Part shown: in pieces, positions 1 to 7,043 of the stretch
Position numbering within the stretch: position 1 is the stretch's first letter
How the letters are laid out: every line of letters starts with the position of its first letter
Virus record (IMG/VR): IMGVR_UViG_3300012920_000342
Coordinates: 1 to 21,274 of that record
From: a virus
Direction: 5' to 3' (one strand)
Length of the DNA: 21,274 bases
Notes under the pieces: model-generated
Databases searched by the model: none
Told to the model about the DNA's origin: nothing
The model's input: only the letters and a program-made list of their open reading frames with translations
Made by a program: the position numbers and the translations under genes

Positions 1-579
1 GATGATGAATATGCTCTATGTTTCAGAGGCACAGAGCCATCAGAGATTGGTGATATTCTAGCAGACTTAAATGCAATACCACGTGGTGCAATGACACACG
101 GTCTTGTTCACTCTGGTTTCATGGGCGAACTTGACAAACTGTGGCAGAACGTGACAGAGCATCATGGTAAGCACAAAGACAAGAAGTTCTACATCACAGG
201 CCATTCTCTTGGTGCGGCAATGGCAACTATTGCAACTTCAAGATTCGAAGAGTTTACAAAAGTAGAATCTCTTTTCACTTTTGGCTCACCCAGAGCAGGC
301 ACTAGAAGTTTTGTAAAGAATATCAAAACACCACATTTTAGATTTGTCAACAACAATGACATTGTGACTTCTGTGCCGCCAGCATTTATGTTCTATCGTC
401 ATCATGGAGACTTGACATATATCAATCATTATGGTAATATTAGAAAATTAACTCTTTGGCAGAGAATCAAAGACAAGTGGAGAGGACGTTGGAGAGCATT
501 TCAAAAGAGACAACCATTTGATGGTGCATATGATCACGGCATGGGCTACTATGTCAAACATATCGAAAAGAATAAATAA
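1..579 (+). CDS. Class 3 lipase-like hydrolase (5' end missing)
   Basis: The frame is open from base 1, so the start lies upstream; 192 residues are visible. The text around residues 7-10 (CFRGT) and the nucleophile elbow GHSLG (residues 67-71, Ser69) are those of alpha/beta-hydrolase lipases of the class 3 family. Asp120 in NNNDIV and His180 in YDHGMG are in the right order to complete a Ser-Asp-His triad. The family cleaves acyl esters such as glycerolipids. The stop overlaps the next start (TAATG), and two small membrane proteins follow, so a membrane-directed role, possibly in lysis, is conceivable but inferred. Family assignment is confident; substrate is unknown. Confidence 0.88.
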   Translation, partial: DDEYALCFRGTEPSEIGDILADLNAIPRGAMTHGLVHSGFMGELDKLWQNVTEHHGKHKDKKFYITGHSLGAAMATIATSRFEEFTKVESLFTFGSPRAGTRSFVKNIKTPHFRFVNNNDIVTSVPPAFMFYRHHGDLTYINHYGNIRKLTLWQRIKDKWRGRWRAFQKRQPFDGAYDHGMGYYVKHIEKNK

Positions 580-857
580 TGCTTGAGAGACTTTTTGACG
601 ACACTCTATGGATATACACTGCCATTCTAGGATCTTTAATTGGTGCTGCCTTTCTCGCATATTTTAAAGATACAAGAGCGGGCCTTTGGTGTTATGCTAA
701 GTTAGATCAGTTTCTAGACTATCTTGTAGATAGATGGGGACTGACGTGGTTTGAACAGCCAACAGATGCTTGGCGTAAGAAGTATCCTTATGTCACAAAA
801 AAGATAGACGAACTAGAAGCTAGAATAGTTGAACTGGAAAACAAAGATGGACAATGA
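579..857 (+). CDS. Small membrane protein with one N-terminal TM segment
   Basis: 92 residues. Residues about 10-28 are hydrophobic (LWIYTAILGSLIGAAFLAYF) and form a likely single transmembrane helix near the N-terminus. The rest is soluble, aromatic-rich, and ends in a charged heptad-like stretch (KKIDELEARIVELENKDGQ) that could be a short coiled coil. The start ATG overlaps the lipase stop, so the two are translationally coupled. I do not recognise the family. With the TM/coiled-coil protein that follows, it could be part of a lysis or membrane module. Confidence 0.7.
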   Translation: MLERLFDDTLWIYTAILGSLIGAAFLAYFKDTRAGLWCYAKLDQFLDYLVDRWGLTWFEQPTDAWRKKYPYVTKKIDELEARIVELENKDGQ

Positions 858-1119
858 TCAAATCTTTGATTACATAAACGACTTGAGAAAAGAGTCGAAG
901 CAGGAGCATGAATTATTGCATAAGCGTATATCTGACATGAAGGACGAACTTCTTGCAGAAATGAAAGAGATTCGTAAAGAACAATTAGAAGTGAACAAGC
1001 GCATGGATCAAAGAGTATCTTCTCTTGAGCGTTGGAAGTGGACACTCATCGGCGCCGCAATCGTTATTGGTTTCATTCTATCTGGTGGCATTGATAAAAT
1101 CTCAAACATTTTGTCTTGA
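847..1119 (+). CDS. Coiled-coil protein with C-terminal TM helix, XhlA/holin-like
   Basis: 90 residues from ATG 847. An upstream TTG at 829 is possible but ATG 847 overlaps the previous gene only slightly and has a GGA-type site before it. Residues about 5-60 are charged and helical with heptad character; a hydrophobic segment (WKWTLIGAAIVIGFILSGG) lies near the C-terminus. That order, coiled coil then C-terminal membrane anchor, matches XhlA-type holin-associated proteins. No sequence motif proves a holin role. The TGA stop (1117-1119) lies inside the TTGACA of the promoter for the primase. Confidence 0.7.
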   Translation: MDNDQIFDYINDLRKESKQEHELLHKRISDMKDELLAEMKEIRKEQLEVNKRMDQRVSSLERWKWTLIGAAIVIGFILSGGIDKISNILS

Positions 1120-1144
1120 CATTCTAATACTTTCCCACTAAAAT
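1116..1144 (+). promoter_or_regulatory. Sigma-70 promoter upstream of primase
   Basis: TTGACA (1116-1121), a 17-base spacer and TAAAAT (1139-1144). The expected start is near 1151, only a few bases before the primase ATG at 1155, so the message would be almost leaderless. The upstream gene's TGA stop is inside the -35 hexamer. Confidence 0.75.
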
Positions 1145-1154
1145 CATCTACATT

Positions 1155-2162
1155 ATGAGCAACTACATTGATCTAAAGTACCTGAATATATTGTCAGGTC
1201 AACTTTCGCAGTTCAAGCGAAAAGACAACAATCTATTCAACTTTCGCTGTCCGTTCTGTGGCGACAGTGAGAAGAACAAACTCAAAGCAAGAGGCTATGT
1301 GTTTCTTGTTGAGGGTGCGTATTTGTACAAGTGTCACAACTGCGGCACTAGCGCAAACATCGACAAACTTTTATCTCATGTAAACAGTGAGTTACACCGA
1401 GAGTACCGTACTGAACGCTTTGTGGATAGCGGTAGGAAGCCCGTACAGCGTAATCAGGGTAAGACTGGCATACAATTCAGTAGTAGAAAATATCACACAA
1501 ATACACCTCTTAAAACGCTCAAAAAGATTTCGCAGTTGGCGTTTGATCATCCAGCAAAACTATATGTTGAGAAGAGAAAGATTCCGTTAGAGTATCATCG
1601 TAAGCTATTCTACGCACCTAAGTTTGCAAAGTGGGTGAATAGTATTGTGCCTAACAAACTTAATGAGAAGTATGATGAGCCTCGACTTATCATTCCTTTC
1701 TTTGATGAGTATGAAAATCTGATTGGCTTTCAAGGCAGAGCATTTGGCAAAAGTGCAGTCAAATATATAACTATCATGCTGAATGAAGATGTGATCAAAG
1801 TCTATGGCCTTGAAGAAGTAGACAAGAGAAAGAAAGTTTATGTGACAGAGGGCCCTATCGATAGTATGTTTTTACCCAATAGTCTAGCTATGGCTGGGTC
1901 AGATATGAAATCTTTAGGTCTACAAGATGTTGTGTATATATACGATAATGAGCCTAGAAGTAAGCAGATATTGAGTAAGATTGCAAAAAATATTTCTGCT
2001 GGTCACTCGGTATGCATTTGGCCGAGTTTTTTACAAGAAAAAGATATTAATGATATGATACTAGCTGGAATGAGCATTTCAGAGATTTTGAAAATTATAA
2101 ATGATAACACATTTGAAAATCTTAAGGCGAAGGTCAAACTCGCAGAGTGGAGAAAAGTATGA
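1155..2162 (+). CDS. 61: DNA primase, T4 gp61-like
   Basis: 335 residues, close to the length of T4 gp61. The N-terminal zinc ribbon is visible as Cys32, Cys35, Cys60 and Cys63 (CPFCGD and KCHNCG). A Toprim domain follows, with Glu232 in VTEGPID, the DNE motif at 264-266 in YIYDNEP, and a later Asp300 in KDINDM. Such primases make short RNA primers for lagging-strand synthesis together with the gp41 helicase. The gene has a near-leaderless consensus promoter and no clear Shine-Dalgarno sequence, so its translation may be unusual. Its stop overlaps the thyX start (ATGA). Confidence 0.92.
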   Translation: MSNYIDLKYLNILSGQLSQFKRKDNNLFNFRCPFCGDSEKNKLKARGYVFLVEGAYLYKCHNCGTSANIDKLLSHVNSELHREYRTERFVDSGRKPVQRNQGKTGIQFSSRKYHTNTPLKTLKKISQLAFDHPAKLYVEKRKIPLEYHRKLFYAPKFAKWVNSIVPNKLNEKYDEPRLIIPFFDEYENLIGFQGRAFGKSAVKYITIMLNEDVIKVYGLEEVDKRKKVYVTEGPIDSMFLPNSLAMAGSDMKSLGLQDVVYIYDNEPRSKQILSKIAKNISAGHSVCIWPSFLQEKDINDMILAGMSISEILKIINDNTFENLKAKVKLAEWRKV

Positions 2163-2821
2163 AAGTAACATTGATTGATAGCATGGGCACAGATTTGACA
2201 ATCGTAAACGCCGCTAGAGTTTCATTTGCTAAACAATCTACATGGGGCAGAAATGTTCCCACGAATCCAGATAATCCGACTGATCTATCGGATAGAGATA
2301 AGAAACTAGTCAAGTATCTAGCTGAACACAATCATTGGTCGCCCTTTGGTCATGGCTCTTTGCAGTTTCATATCAAAGCACCTGTCTTTGTTGCTCGACA
2401 ACTAGTGAAGCATCAAGTCGGTCTTGTATGGAACGAAGTGAGTCGTAGATATGTAGATGACGAACCAGAATTTTACATTCCAAAAGAGTGGAGACTCAAA
2501 GCAGAAAATAAGAAGCAAGGTAGCAGTGATGAAACAATCGAATACGATGTATCAGGCGCCATGCAGTTTTGTAAAGAGACTTATCAGAATCTGCTGAATA
2601 GTAATGTAGCACCAGAGATGGCAAGAATGGTGCTTCCACAAAATATGATGACTGAGTGGTATTGGAGTGGAACTTTATATGCCTTTGCGAGAGTGTGCAA
2701 TCTTAGATGTAAGGATGATACTCAAGCAGAAACAAGAATTATTGCAAATCAAATTAGCGAAAAAGCACAAAAGAAGTTCCCAGTTTCGTGGGAAAACCTA
2801 ACAGGAGTAAGCTATGAATAA
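2159..2821 (+). CDS. thyX: Flavin-dependent thymidylate synthase ThyX
   Basis: 220 residues from ATG 2159, chosen over GTG 2147 because GGAG at 2149-2152 is well spaced and ATGA overlaps the primase stop. The N-terminus (NAARVSFAKQ), HNHWSPFGHG and the segment KHQVGLVWNEVSRRY (84-98) are ThyX-type. ThyX makes dTMP from dUMP using FAD, NADPH and methylenetetrahydrofolate. The classic RHR(x)7S signature is altered: aligned on NE..S.RY, the RHR positions read H-Q-V and the first Ser reads Val. I believe related forms occur in other marine phages. It neighbours ribonucleotide reductase, forming a dNTP supply pair. Confidence 0.9.
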   Translation: MKVTLIDSMGTDLTIVNAARVSFAKQSTWGRNVPTNPDNPTDLSDRDKKLVKYLAEHNHWSPFGHGSLQFHIKAPVFVARQLVKHQVGLVWNEVSRRYVDDEPEFYIPKEWRLKAENKKQGSSDETIEYDVSGAMQFCKETYQNLLNSNVAPEMARMVLPQNMMTEWYWSGTLYAFARVCNLRCKDDTQAETRIIANQISEKAQKKFPVSWENLTGVSYE

Positions 2822-4724
2822 TCTTCTACCAACAGAATATCAGTCTTTTATTCATCTATCAAGATACAGCCGCTGGCAACCAGAACTTGGTCGTCGTGAA
2901 ACTTGGGATGAAACTGTAAGTCGTTACTTCAACTTCTTTGAAGAACAACTAGAAACGCAGTGTGATTATGAACTTACGGTAGAAGAAAGAAACGAACTAG
3001 AGCAAGCTGTTCTTGGTCTTGGTATCATGCCGTCGATGCGTTGTCTTATGACCGCTGGTGAAGCACTCAAGCGTGAGAATATCGCAGGCTATAACTGTTC
3101 TTATATTGCAGTTGATTCGCCTCGTGCATTTGATGAAATTCTTTATATTCTCATGAATGGCACTGGTGTTGGATTCTCTGTTGAGCGTCAAGACGTATCG
3201 AAACTTCCTTCTGTTGCAGATGAATTGCATCCCACAGATACAACTATTGTTGTGCCTGATAGCAAACTTGGCTGGGCAAAGTCACTCAAAGAATTGATTC
3301 ATCTTCTTTATGCAGGTCAGATTCCAAACTGGGACCTTTCTAAGATTCGACCTGCTGGTGCTCCTCTCAAGACTTTTGGTGGTCGTGCATCTGGTCCAGA
3401 GCCGCTAGATCAACTGTTCCGTTTTGCAGTAAATATCTTTAAACATGCCGCAGGTCGTAAACTGTCATCACTTGAATGTCATGACCTCGTATGTAAGATT
3501 GCAGAGATTGTTGTTGTCGGCGGTGTTCGTCGTTCTGCACTTATCTCTCTTTCAAATCTTAGCGACGACCGCATGAGAGCGGCAAAATCAGGACAATGGT
3601 GGGAAGACAATGCACAAAGAGCCCTCGCAAACAATTCAGCGTGTTACTCAGAAAAGCCAGAAATCGGCATCTTCATGGACGAATGGAAAGCCCTTTACGA
3701 CTCGAAGTCTGGAGAACGGGGCATCTTCAACCGTGAGTCTGCCCAAAAACAGGCTAGTCGTAACGGTAGACGAGAATCAGACTGGGATTTCGGCACGAAT
3801 CCCTGCTCCGAAATCATCCTAAGAAGCAAGCAGTTCTGTAACCTTTCTGAGGTTGTCATTCGTTCAACAGACACGATGGCTACACTGAAAGAGAAAGTAC
3901 GTCTCGCTACAATTCTAGGCACGTTTCAGTCTACATTGACAAACTTCAAGTATCTGTCAAATTCTTGGACAAAGAATACAAAAGAAGAGCGTCTACTTGG
4001 TGTATCTCTAACAGGCATCATGGACAGCACACTTACAAACGGTACAGACGAAGGTCTAGAAGCAAGACTTGCTGAACTGAAAGAAGTTGCGGTCAAGACA
4101 AACGAAGAGTGGTCGACAAAGCTTGGCATTCCACAATCAGCGGCTATCACTTGCGTAAAGCCTTCTGGTACAGTGTCGCAGTTGGTTGATTCAGCGTCTG
4201 GTATTCATGCTCGTCATAACCCGTACTACATTCGTACTGTTCGTGCAGACAAGAAAGACCCGCTGGCTGCCTTCATGAAAGATGCTGGCTTTCCAGTCGA
4301 AGATGATGTAATGAAGCCAGAGCATACTTTTGTGTTCTCGTTCCCGATGAAAGCACCAAAAAATGCTGTGATGCGTACTGATATGACAGCTATCGAACAG
4401 CTAGAACTTTGGCTCACATATCAGAAAGCATGGTGTGAACATAAGCCTTCAGTCACTATCTCTGTCAAAGAGCATGAGTGGATCGAAGTTGGTGCATGGG
4501 TCTATGAGAACTTTGAGTGGATGTCAGGCGTATCATTCTTGCCGTTCTCTGAGCATGTGTATAAGCAAGCACCATATCAAGACATCGATGCTACAACTTA
4601 TGAAGAAGAAATTGAAAAGATGCCGACAAATGTTGATTGGGCAATGCTGTCACAGTACGAACAGTCTGATATGACAGAAGGCGCACAAGAACTTGCTTGT
4701 GTGGCAGGCGCTTGCGAAATCTAA
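2814..4724 (+). CDS. nrdJ: Adenosylcobalamin-dependent (class II) ribonucleotide reductase
   Basis: 636 residues, preceded by AGGAG. The thiyl-radical loop NPCSEI (329-334, Cys331, Glu333), the partner cysteines Cys95 (YNCSYI) and Cys342 (FCNLSE), GGVRRSA (236-242) and KPSGTVSQ (449-456) mark the monomeric class II type. The tail ends CVAGACEI (Cys629, Cys634; CX4C), which re-reduces the active site as in Lactobacillus RTPR. It reduces ribonucleotides to deoxyribonucleotides using B12, so replication would depend on host cobalamin. It is shorter than the roughly 740-residue Lactobacillus enzyme. CGT is the common arginine codon here, unlike the AGA-rich neighbours, which suggests strong expression. 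It overlaps thyX by 8 bases. Confidence 0.93.
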   Translation: MNNLLPTEYQSFIHLSRYSRWQPELGRRETWDETVSRYFNFFEEQLETQCDYELTVEERNELEQAVLGLGIMPSMRCLMTAGEALKRENIAGYNCSYIAVDSPRAFDEILYILMNGTGVGFSVERQDVSKLPSVADELHPTDTTIVVPDSKLGWAKSLKELIHLLYAGQIPNWDLSKIRPAGAPLKTFGGRASGPEPLDQLFRFAVNIFKHAAGRKLSSLECHDLVCKIAEIVVVGGVRRSALISLSNLSDDRMRAAKSGQWWEDNAQRALANNSACYSEKPEIGIFMDEWKALYDSKSGERGIFNRESAQKQASRNGRRESDWDFGTNPCSEIILRSKQFCNLSEVVIRSTDTMATLKEKVRLATILGTFQSTLTNFKYLSNSWTKNTKEERLLGVSLTGIMDSTLTNGTDEGLEARLAELKEVAVKTNEEWSTKLGIPQSAAITCVKPSGTVSQLVDSASGIHARHNPYYIRTVRADKKDPLAAFMKDAGFPVEDDVMKPEHTFVFSFPMKAPKNAVMRTDMTAIEQLELWLTYQKAWCEHKPSVTISVKEHEWIEVGAWVYENFEWMSGVSFLPFSEHVYKQAPYQDIDATTYEEEIEKMPTNVDWAMLSQYEQSDMTEGAQELACVAGACEI

Positions 4725-4978
4725 CACCGTGCATTAAAATCTGCACACTAGAAAAAAATGAAAGCACCTCATATTGTGTGGGGTGCTTTCGCACGCAAAG
4801 TGAAATTCGTGACTGGCTAATAATACTTGATGAAGATAAAATGTTGATTATGGACAAATGTCAACAACGAAGGAAATCCTATGAAGAAAGTTTTACACAC
4901 GGTTCTCAGACCTGGTCATGTGCTGAAGTCAAGTACAGGACAAAAAGAGTGGATCGTAGTAGACACAGGAGCAGATGA
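4712..4978 (+). CDS. DUF1289 family cysteine protein
   Basis: 88 residues from TTG 4712 (start uncertain; TTG 4697 is the next option upstream). The first 50 residues match DUF1289: TPCIKIC, then YCVGCFRTQSEIRDW, that is CX3C and CX2C pairs followed by R-T-x-x-E-I-x-x-W, as in the YdhL family of small proteobacterial proteins. The four cysteines suggest metal binding; function is not known. The last 27 or so residues overlap the next gene in another frame and look unconserved. A perfect-looking hairpin (4760-4790) lies within the coding part. Confidence 0.65.
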   Translation: MRNLTPCIKICTLEKNESTSYCVGCFRTQSEIRDWLIILDEDKMLIMDKCQQRRKSYEESFTHGSQTWSCAEVKYRTKRVDRSRHRSR

Positions 4979-5081
4979 GGTGATGATTGCATCAATCTCA
5001 TCATATAAGACACTACCAGTACAAGAAGTACAAAACTGGAATTTATTAGAGGAAGAGGATTGTCATAAACTGAAGAAATAA
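4881..5081 (+). CDS. Small protein of unknown function
   Basis: 66 residues, starting at ATG 4881 after GAAGGAAA. The sequence has alternating beta-type hydrophobics (LRPGHVLKS, EWIVVDTG, EVMIASISSY), which suggests a small beta-barrel or SH3-like fold, ending in an acidic tail. No family recognised. It overlaps the tail of the DUF1289 gene by 98 bases in a different frame; of the two reading frames in the overlap, this one looks more protein-like. Confidence 0.6.
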   Translation: MKKVLHTVLRPGHVLKSSTGQKEWIVVDTGADEVMIASISSYKTLPVQEVQNWNLLEEEDCHKLKK

Positions 5082-5087
5082 AAATCG

Positions 5088-5096
5088 CTAAATACT
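5088..5096 (+). promoter_or_regulatory. Possible T4-type late promoter
   Basis: CTAAATACT resembles the T4 late -10 element TATAAATA plus CT. It lies in a 38-base gap, with a start expected a few bases before the strong ribosome site of the next gene (AGGAGGGG, about 5107-5114). A single short match, so tentative. Confidence 0.35.
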
Positions 5097-5119
5097 CTCG
5101 ACCACACAGGAGGGGTATT

Positions 5120-5326
5120 GTGAATCTAGAAGAAGAAACAGTTTACGAACTAGAATGCGATTCTTGCGGAGCGGTGTATGAAATCGCTGTTGATGAGGAT
5201 GAAAAGAACGAACCAGTTTACTGTCCTTTTTGTGGATCTGATATTGATATAGAAGATATCGATGACGAATACTCCGATATTGACGATGAGTATGATGAGT
5301 TAGATTTTGAAGACTACAGAGACTGA
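5120..5326 (+). CDS. Small zinc-ribbon protein with acidic tail
   Basis: 68 residues from GTG 5120, supported by a very strong AGGAGGGG site. CDSC (Cys13, Cys16) and CPFC form a CX2C...CX2C zinc ribbon in the first 40 residues, as in small transcription- or primase-associated zinc ribbons. The rest is almost entirely Asp, Glu and Tyr, so it is highly acidic and may mimic nucleic acid or dock on a basic partner. Specific function unknown. A T4-type late promoter candidate lies just upstream. Confidence 0.72.
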   Translation: MNLEEETVYELECDSCGAVYEIAVDEDEKNEPVYCPFCGSDIDIEDIDDEYSDIDDEYDELDFEDYRD

Positions 5327-5762
5327 TTACGAAAATCCTTGGACTTTCAACGGTAAACCATTCAATTCAGAAGACATACAGAAGTATGTAGGGTTTGTAT
5401 ATGTCATCATTAGGAAAGATGATGGCCGACGCTACATCGGCAGAAAGTATTTCTACTCACTACGCAAGACGCCAGGCAAGACGAAACGCATTCGCAAAGA
5501 GTCTGATTGGAAGAGTTATTATGGAAGTAGTAGAGACTTGCTGGCTGATGTTGTGGCCACTGAAAAAAATAATTTCGAAAGAGTAATTTTGTCTTTACAT
5601 ACGACTAAAGGTGATGTAAACTATGAAGAAGTTAAACAACAATTTCTTGCGAATGTTTTAGAAGACACTAAATATTACAATGACAATATCAATGGTAAGT
5701 GGTACCGCAAAGCGGAACACATAGTTGAAGGGCGAAATTATAATGAAGATTTCAGACTTTGA
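5307..5762 (+). CDS. SegE-like GIY-YIG family endonuclease
   Basis: 151 residues from TTG 5307; no ATG lies before the conserved NPWTFNGKPF, so a TTG start is the best choice and it overlaps the previous gene by 20 bases. The GIY-YIG half motifs appear as VYVI (31-34) and YIG (43-45), followed by RK, then DWKSYYGSS (67-75) and SLHTTKGDVNYEE. This is the pattern of the SegE-type GIY-YIG domain found across T4-like phages. It could be a free-standing homing endonuclease or a domesticated relative with a replication or repair role. Confidence 0.78.
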   Translation: MKTTETDYENPWTFNGKPFNSEDIQKYVGFVYVIIRKDDGRRYIGRKYFYSLRKTPGKTKRIRKESDWKSYYGSSRDLLADVVATEKNNFERVILSLHTTKGDVNYEEVKQQFLANVLEDTKYYNDNINGKWYRKAEHIVEGRNYNEDFRL

Positions 5763-6435
5763 AAAAGTAAAAAAATTCCCATATCTCGCTGGTGATGGTG
5801 ACACGATGCAAGCCCGCTTTCGTGAACTAGACTGGCTTGGCCCAATGATCAGCGACACTGGCTGGAATCTGGAGTTTGGCGTTCACACAGGATCAACGAT
5901 CAACTGTCTCGCTACAATCAGACCAGACTTAGAGTTTGTTGGCTTTGATTCGTTTGAGGGCTTACCTGAATCATGGGACATGGGACAAAAGGTTGTCGGC
6001 ACAGATGCATTTGATCGCAAAGGTGAAATGCCAGAAGTAACTGATAATGTAGAACTTGTGAAGGGTTTCTTTAATGACTCTCTTCCAGAATGGTTGAAAT
6101 CAAAAGCGGAGCATGGCTATGTACGACCCGAACCGAGCAGTGAGAGCATATCTTTTCTTCACGTTGATAGTGATATCTATTCTTCTGCTGTCACCATCTT
6201 TGAATATCTAAACGACTATATCAAGCCTGGGTGTATCATTCGCTTTGATGAACTTTCATGCTGGCGCTATGTGTTTCATGAAGCATCGCCTACAGAACTG
6301 TCAAGAGTTTACTACACGACATGGAAAGATCATGAGTGGAAAGCACTTCATGAGTGGATGGACAAGAATGATAGAAAAGTTGCACCACTATGTCGCAACT
6401 GGTTTCAGTCAGGAACAGTGATTGTCACACAATGA
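5743..6435 (+). CDS. TylF/macrocin-type SAM-dependent O-methyltransferase
   Basis: 230 residues from ATG 5743 (TTG 5725 rejected). Class I methyltransferase features: SAM loop LEFGVHTGS (43-51), VGFDSFEGLPE (66-76), and HVDSDIYSS with a later RFDEL, which match the TylF family. These enzymes methylate sugar hydroxyls. It opens a run of sugar-modifying genes, and its TGA overlaps the sulfotransferase ATG, so the substrate is probably a glycan made by the neighbours. Substrate is inferred. Confidence 0.82.
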   Translation: MKISDFEKVKKFPYLAGDGDTMQARFRELDWLGPMISDTGWNLEFGVHTGSTINCLATIRPDLEFVGFDSFEGLPESWDMGQKVVGTDAFDRKGEMPEVTDNVELVKGFFNDSLPEWLKSKAEHGYVRPEPSSESISFLHVDSDIYSSAVTIFEYLNDYIKPGCIIRFDELSCWRYVFHEASPTELSRVYYTTWKDHEWKALHEWMDKNDRKVAPLCRNWFQSGTVIVTQ

Positions 6436-7043
6436 TTATCTCACACTACCATAAATTCATCTTTGTAAAGACTCGTAAGACTGCGGGCTCTACATTCGAA
6501 AAGTTAGTCTTGCCTTACTTGGGTAAGACTGATCTTTGTACGGGATCTATTAGAGATGAAACACCAGCATTGAATATGGCAATCAATCAAAATGGCCATA
6601 TCTCTTTGACTGATATTATGCGTAAGTATTTTCCTGATGGCTGCGACTACAATATTCTTACACTCGAAAGAAATCCATATGACAAAGTTGTAAGCAGTTA
6701 CTACTGGCACCAAAAGATCAAAGAGCAACAGTTTGGGAATATGGATTTTGAAACATATATGAAGACATGCAATCTTCTGCCTCAAGACTGGTCTCTGTAT
6801 ACTTTAAATGGCAAACTGCCAACTACACTTAGAGTGTTTCATTATGAATCTATGCACGAACTGTATCTTTGGCTTAAAGAACACAGAGGCATTCACATTA
6901 CACTTGACAAAGTGGGTGATACTAAGTTAAAATCAGGCATTAGAAAAGTAAAAGATTACAAAGAATTACACACAGATACGACAAGACAGATTACAGAAAA
7001 TTTATTCTCAGAAGAGATACAGGAGTTTAGTTATGAGTTCTGA
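6432..7043 (+). CDS. Sulfotransferase family protein
   Basis: 203 residues from ATG 6432 (ATGA coupling; the longer frame from 6390 overlaps the methyltransferase too far). The 5'-phosphosulfate loop FVKTRKTAGSTFE (11-23) and the 3'-phosphate motif ERNPYDKVVSSYYW (79-92) are those of PAPS-dependent carbohydrate sulfotransferases. The protein would move sulfate from PAPS, supplied by the host, to a sugar. Its place between a methyltransferase and glycosyltransferases supports a glycan substrate. Confidence 0.82.
   Translation: MIISHYHKFIFVKTRKTAGSTFEKLVLPYLGKTDLCTGSIRDETPALNMAINQNGHISLTDIMRKYFPDGCDYNILTLERNPYDKVVSSYYWHQKIKEQQFGNMDFETYMKTCNLLPQDWSLYTLNGKLPTTLRVFHYESMHELYLWLKEHRGIHITLDKVGDTKLKSGIRKVKDYKELHTDTTRQITENLFSEEIQEFSYEF

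Noticed and set aside
571-579. AATAAATA before the 579 start as a T4 late promoter
   Set aside because: It coincides with the stop and start codons of coupled genes and would start RNA inside the second gene; most likely coding chance.
4725-4880. Treating 4725-4880 as intergenic with a + strand terminator at 4760-4790
   Set aside because: The hairpin lacks a + strand T run and lies inside a frame with a clear DUF1289 cysteine pattern.
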